A stretch of 64,000 nt of DNA from Terriglobia bacterium (GTDB lineage Bacteria > Acidobacteriota > Terriglobia > Acidiferrales > UBA7541): contig JAIQEV010000002.1 in NCBI GenBank assembly GCA_020073585.1, forward strand, positions 78,116 to 142,115. The letters are read 5' to 3'. Under the pieces are notes generated by a model. That model saw nothing but the letters and a program-made list of their open reading frames with translations. It was not told where the DNA came from and searched no databases. Below, piece after piece: positions 60,510 to 64,000 of this stretch. Both the position numbers and the translations under genes were made by a program. Positions within the stretch are counted from its first letter, which is position 1. Each line of letters opens with the position of its first letter.

Positions 60510-62093
60510 CTAACTCGGATTCTGCAATAGGTTCGTAACAGCTTCCGCAAGTAGCTGACGGCGGGCCGCTAGAAAATCCTGAAACCTATCCAACTTCCAT
60601 AGCTTCCTATCCATTGGCACTGACTGCGCAATTAGCCGCTCGGGATGCTTGTTCGCAATTTCGGACAAGTACTCATCAGGCTCACGCTTGCTGATTTGCT
60701 TGTTCGGGCGGGCCATCAGGAAAGCTAAATTCGCAATCTCATCGATGTCCTTGCGGCGCTCTCCACGTTCTTTCAATAGTGCCTTTGGGAATATGTGATG
60801 GATTTCGATTTGGTGATCTTCCCCAGCTACATCCGTGCCCAGAGCGATTCCCTTGAACCAGTCCTTTGCACCACGCTTCTTGGCGGCTGCGTAGGTCATG
60901 GGGAACAATGGGTTCCTCCCACCAGCATCGTCGAATTCGTCGGCAAGGACTTCGATCTTTTCCTCGGGCTTCAACGTGTTACGCATGAGATTTGCAATCG
61001 GGTCTTCGCCATGGACGGCCTTGATGTCTTCATCCAAGTTTGTCTCTCCCGATCCGCTATACCGCCCCCGGAGTGAAGCCACGTAGAACCAACGCAAGAG
61101 CCCTTTCTCTACGTCGCCAGTGATTGCGGAGTGATGCTCAAAATAGGCGGCAAGAGGAATCAACGCATTCAAGGACGGCAGCCATTCTGAAGACTCGAAC
61201 CCGGCGTTGTGTCGAACGAAATTCACTGCGGCATCAACGCCTGCCCTGGCTTTCTTCCAAATCTGCTTGATCTCTTTGGCATCTTTTTTCCAGAACTCAG
61301 CGAGATAGCGGAAACGGCTCTGCTGCGTACCGGAGACAATCAGGGCACGAATGAGGAAGCGGGCATCCAAATCGTAGCCGAGGTCTTCGTATTCCTCCAT
61401 TGTCTTCTCAAACGTGTCTACCAGCGCGCCAGGCAGCCGAAGTGCCAGCTGCGCTAAGACAAGTTCAGCTCCGCGCAAGCGGGTCCCGCCCGAGTTTATC
61501 CTGACGAACAGTTCCGTTACTTGGTCATAATCGTCTGTCTTAAAGATCTCAATTGGATACTTGTAGTCTCCCACTCTGCGGAGCTGCTGGAGCCGTTCCA
61601 AGTAGATATCCTTCGTGTCGTCGTCTATTTCCTTGCCCAGCTTTTGCTCAATCTCTCGAAGTACCTTCAAATCTGACTTCCTGTTGTTGAACACGTCGCG
61701 CACTGAAATCCAAAGAGGATCAGCCTTCAGTCGAGATAGGTAGAGTTGAAACTGCTGGTTGCCAAGATGAAAGTACACCTCAGGTTCTTTGCCTTTTTCT
61801 TTGAGGGCCTTGTACAGGGAAGTCAATCGCTGCTGGCCATCAAGTACGATCTTGGGGTGCCCGTTGGGCGTGCCGGGCTGTATTTCCACTCCTTGAATAC
61901 CTTTGGTCACGGGTAGCTGGGCAGTGTCCCAGAGCAGAAGCTGGCCTGATGGATATTCCCGGTAGAGGGAATCGATCAGCTTGGAGACTTGCGGACCCTT
62001 CCAGACATACGCCCTCTGAATCTCGGGGAGGAGAACCTCGCCTCGATCAATTTCTTCAATTAACTCGCGGACCTTTACTGGGTGTCCAATCAT
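60510..62093 (-). CDS. DUF262 + HNH protein (GmrSD-like)
   Basis: 527 aa. N-terminal DUF262: VKVRELIEEIDRGEVLLPEIQRAYVWKGPQVSKLIDSLYREYPSGQLLLW and the nucleotide box IVLDGQQRLTSLYKAL (DGQQR), then FVRINSGGTRL. C-terminal HNH/DUF1524-type: EIHHIFPKALLKERGE, NLAFLMARPNKQISKREPDEYL. DUF262-HNH proteins of the GmrSD family cut modified DNA, with NTP binding by DUF262. First gene of a minus-strand operon that continues to res, 16 nt from the SNF2 gene. It may act independently of the type III enzyme. Confidence 0.88.
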   Translation of the reverse strand: MIGHPVKVRELIEEIDRGEVLLPEIQRAYVWKGPQVSKLIDSLYREYPSGQLLLWDTAQLPVTKGIQGVEIQPGTPNGHPKIVLDGQQRLTSLYKALKEKGKEPEVYFHLGNQQFQLYLSRLKADPLWISVRDVFNNRKSDLKVLREIEQKLGKEIDDDTKDIYLERLQQLRRVGDYKYPIEIFKTDDYDQVTELFVRINSGGTRLRGAELVLAQLALRLPGALVDTFEKTMEEYEDLGYDLDARFLIRALIVSGTQQSRFRYLAEFWKKDAKEIKQIWKKARAGVDAAVNFVRHNAGFESSEWLPSLNALIPLAAYFEHHSAITGDVEKGLLRWFYVASLRGRYSGSGETNLDEDIKAVHGEDPIANLMRNTLKPEEKIEVLADEFDDAGGRNPLFPMTYAAAKKRGAKDWFKGIALGTDVAGEDHQIEIHHIFPKALLKERGERRKDIDEIANLAFLMARPNKQISKREPDEYLSEIANKHPERLIAQSVPMDRKLWKLDRFQDFLAARRQLLAEAVTNLLQNPS

Positions 62094-62305
62094 GAGTGCT
62101 TGTCTCCAATTCAGGACAGCAATGAGTTCAACAGGACACTCTTGTTGCAGGACAGCTACTGTCTAGCCCCAGATTATGCCTCAAAAGTAAGCGTTAATGA
62201 CATGAATGAAGTAGCAATGGCGTAGGAATCGAGTCACCGTCCTGTAGTGCCCCCTCGGATTTCTGGCTGACAAACACAGGATCCAAACGCCCGTTTTCAC
62301 CTAGG

Positions 62306-62476
62306 TTATGCCGCTACTCCGTAACGCGCCCTCAGACGACCAACATGGGTCGGGAGCCATTCGGGCTCAGGGTGTGCCTCCCACCATCTCCAGAGTTCCG
62401 GGTAGGACATGGCGACGAACTCCGGTCCACCCCCGATTATCGATGCCGCAAAACGGGTCACCTCGGCCCGGTGTTC
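62306..62476 (-). pseudogene. Fragment of an unknown gene at the island/vorB junction
   Basis: The minus-strand frame (stop at 62308-62306) reads VTRFAASIIGGGPEFVAMSYPELWRWWEAHPEPEWLPTHVGRLRARYGVAA, which looks like a real C-terminal piece (WRWWEAHPE..LP). Its upstream part would lie within vorB sequence, so the gene is probably cut at the junction near 62.48 kb. Weak support. Confidence 0.3.
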
Positions 62477-62481
62477 CGCAG

Positions 62482-63027
62482 ATGATGGAGGCGGTCGAGG
62501 TTCCGGCTGCCTGCAGCCCGCAGCCTCCAAAGGACTGGGCGGTTTCGGGTGAGGCGACAACCCGTAAGAATCTGATCACCTCGATCTATCTGCGCCATGA
62601 GGAGCTGGAGCAGCACAACCTGAAGCTGCAGGCGAAATACCGTCAACTCGAGGAGCGGGAAGTTTTATGGGACGAGCACATGACCAAAGACGCTGAGTTC
62701 CTCCTTGTCGGGTACGGGATTTCAAGCCGCGTGGCGCGTGCCACAGTCGACGAAGCGCGGAGGCGGGGTATGAAGATCGGCCTGTTGCGTCCGATCACCT
62801 TGTTCCCGTTCCCGATGCGACGCTTGAGCGAACTGGCGGCAAAGGCCAAGGCGGCCTTGGTTGTCGAGCTGAGTTATGGACAGCTTCTGGAAGATGTCCG
62901 ACTCGCCGTCAACGGGAGGATACCCGTGAGGCTGTTGGGCCGGGCGGGGGGAATGATCCCGACCGAAGAGGAAGTCATGGCGGCCATTAAAAAGATGGAG
63001 AACGAGTGTGTGGGAAATCAAGCATAG
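62482..63027 (+). pseudogene. vorB: vorB-like ferredoxin oxidoreductase alpha subunit, N-terminally truncated
   Basis: From about 62482 the reading frame matches the alpha subunit of 2-oxoacid:ferredoxin oxidoreductases: QMMEAVEVPAACSPQPPKDWAVSG, NLITSIYLRHEELEQHNLKLQAKY, FLLVGYGISSRVARATVDEARRRGMKIGLLRPITLFPFP, and LVVELSYGQLLEDV. The family protein is about 350-380 aa; here only the last 181 residues exist and the TPP-pyrimidine half is absent. Upstream sequence is unrelated island DNA in the same frame. So the gene is broken by an insertion or deletion, or the contig is chimeric. It overlaps the downstream gene's GTG start by 20 nt. Confidence 0.75.
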
Positions 63028-64000
63028 CAAACCTGAGACATTCTACGATCGTTTCGACCGCAAGGGTGGCGACCTGGAGGTCACGCACTACTGCCCGGGC
63101 TGCGGTCATGGTGTATTGCACAAGCTGATCGCCGAGGCAATTGAAGACCTCGGGATTCAGGATCGAACCATCCTGGTGAGTCCGGTCGGATGCTCGGTCT
63201 TCGCCTACTACTATCTCGACGTCGGCAATGTGCAGGCGGCCCACGGCCGTGCGCCGGCGGTAGCCACCGGCATCAAGCGGGTGCGTCCGAACAGCATCGT
63301 CATCTCGTATCAGGGGGATGGTGATCTGGCTGCGATCGGGGGCAACGAGATTCTGCATGCGGCCAACCGGGGCGAGAACATCACCGTTTTCTTCGTCAAC
63401 AACGGCATCTATGGCATGACGGGAGGTCAGATGGCCCCGACCACTCCTGTGGGCCAGCGAACAACGACTTCTCCTTACGGCCGCTCTCTCGCGAATGAGG
63501 GCTACCCGATGAAGATATGCGAGTTGCTCTCGGCCCTGGAGGCTCCTGCCTACATCGAGCGCGTCGCCCTCACCGATGCCAAGCACACCATGAAGGTGCG
63601 TAAGGCCGTGAGGCGTGCTCTCCAGTGCCAGATCGAGGGTCGCGGTTTTTCGCTTGTTGAGGTGCTGTCGGCGTGCCCGACCGGCTGGAAGGCAACGCCC
63701 GAAGAAGCCACGCACTGGGTGGAGAAAAACCTGGTGCCTCTGTTCCCGCTGAAGCTGTACAAAGAACGCACCGGCGACGGCGTCGGGAACACCCCCAAGG
63801 TTGAAGCCAAGGCCGAGAAAAAAGTCCTGCACGAGGTCGGATCTGCCGGAATCGTGACCCCAAAGCGCGGCGCCCTCGCCAGCGGCGCGCTCGCGGATGT
63901 TTCCATGAAGATCAGCGGGTTCGGCGGCCAGGGAATCCTCTTTGCAGGAATCGCCTTGGCGGAAGCTGGAATGCGAGAGGGTCTCCAGGTTTCCTGGATT
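63008..64000 (+). CDS. vorA: 2-oxoacid:ferredoxin oxidoreductase beta-gamma subunit (3' end off window)
   Basis: GTG start at 63008, 331 residues visible, open at the window end. The beta (TPP-binding) part: YCPGCGHGVLHKLI, PVGCSVFAYYYLDVGNVQAAHGRAPAVATGIKR, and TPP/Mg box QGDGDLAAIGGNEILHAANRGENITVFFVNNGIYGMTGGQMAPTT. From 63905 it continues in frame into MKISGFGGQGILFAGIALAEAG, the start of the gamma-subunit domain, with no stop between. A beta-gamma fusion is therefore present. It converts branched-chain or related 2-oxoacids to acyl-CoA with ferredoxin. Core metabolism, unlike its left-hand neighbours. Confidence 0.9.
   Translation, partial: MWEIKHSKPETFYDRFDRKGGDLEVTHYCPGCGHGVLHKLIAEAIEDLGIQDRTILVSPVGCSVFAYYYLDVGNVQAAHGRAPAVATGIKRVRPNSIVISYQGDGDLAAIGGNEILHAANRGENITVFFVNNGIYGMTGGQMAPTTPVGQRTTTSPYGRSLANEGYPMKICELLSALEAPAYIERVALTDAKHTMKVRKAVRRALQCQIEGRGFSLVEVLSACPTGWKATPEEATHWVEKNLVPLFPLKLYKERTGDGVGNTPKVEAKAEKKVLHEVGSAGIVTPKRGALASGALADVSMKISGFGGQGILFAGIALAEAGMREGLQVSWI

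Noticed and set aside
62094..62480. Partial tRNA-Ala copy marking the right end of the ICE
   Set aside because: I looked for the T-arm or the acceptor sequence of tRNA-Ala here and found none, so the right boundary stays undefined.

Overview
The window is a roughly 55-58% GC bacterial sequence that looks mostly like accessory DNA. The best guess for the host is Acidobacteriota. This is inferred from the style of the conjugation genes, from the integrase whose HxxR box reads YDLR, from the short XRE regulators, and from a sigma/anti-sigma pair whose anti-sigma protein carries an HxxxCxxC-like box. No marker gene proves it. Only the last 1.5 kb (a 2-oxoacid:ferredoxin oxidoreductase operon) and the tRNA-Ala look like core chromosome.

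Layout. (1) 1-9.2 kb is an accessory patch. It holds a DUF3892 protein, a membrane DUF457-type protein, an HNH nuclease divergent from an XRE + ImmA/IrrE-type peptidase pair, a DUF3800 protein, and a cluster of a tandem zinc-ribbon protein, a radical SAM enzyme, a DhaK-like fragment and an inositol-monophosphatase-like enzyme. It ends with a tyrosine recombinase. (2) 9.8-9.9 kb is tRNA-Ala(UGC) on the minus strand. (3) 9.9-26.5 kb is one long minus-strand conjugation operon, tightly coupled by stop/start overlaps. In transcription order it reads virB2, virB3, virB4, a small membrane protein, virB9, virB10, virB5/trbJ, virB6/trbL, virB8, XRE, a small membrane protein, a relaxation-type protein, a winged-helix protein, a small leader gene, virD4, virB11, a RepB-like primase, an AlpA-like excisionase and the integrase next to the tRNA. 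This is an integrative conjugative element (ICE). No classical relaxase is visible. A divergent sigma factor/anti-sigma pair lies at 26.9-28.3 kb.

(4) 28.4-62.1 kb is a dense defence island. It holds: a four-gene operon (membrane-anchored CHAT-TPR protease, S41/PDZ protease, Mre11/SbcD-like nuclease, Rad50/SbcC-like ATPase); a divergent PHP-ATPase (TrlF-like) with a small coupled partner; a stand-alone caspase-like protein; establishment genes (SSB, ArdC-type antirestriction protein); three PD-(D/E)XK-like proteins; a short Argonaute/TIR-APAZ (SPARTA) pair behind a MerR-helicase fusion and a small Cys/His protein; and a type III restriction-modification locus extended with a DUF1016 nuclease, an SNF2 helicase and a DUF262-HNH (GmrSD-like) protein.

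(5) 62.48 kb to the end: a vorB gene lacking its N-terminal half abuts the island, followed by an intact vorA-type beta subunit fused in frame to the start of a gamma domain and running off the window.

The candidates for an undescribed system are the CHAT/S41/Mre11/Rad50 operon, the helicase + small zinc-finger-like protein ahead of SPARTA, and the zinc-ribbon/radical SAM/IMPase cluster, in which the radical SAM gene is bracketed by near-identical 27-bp direct repeats. All functions are inferred from motifs read by eye; no database search was run.
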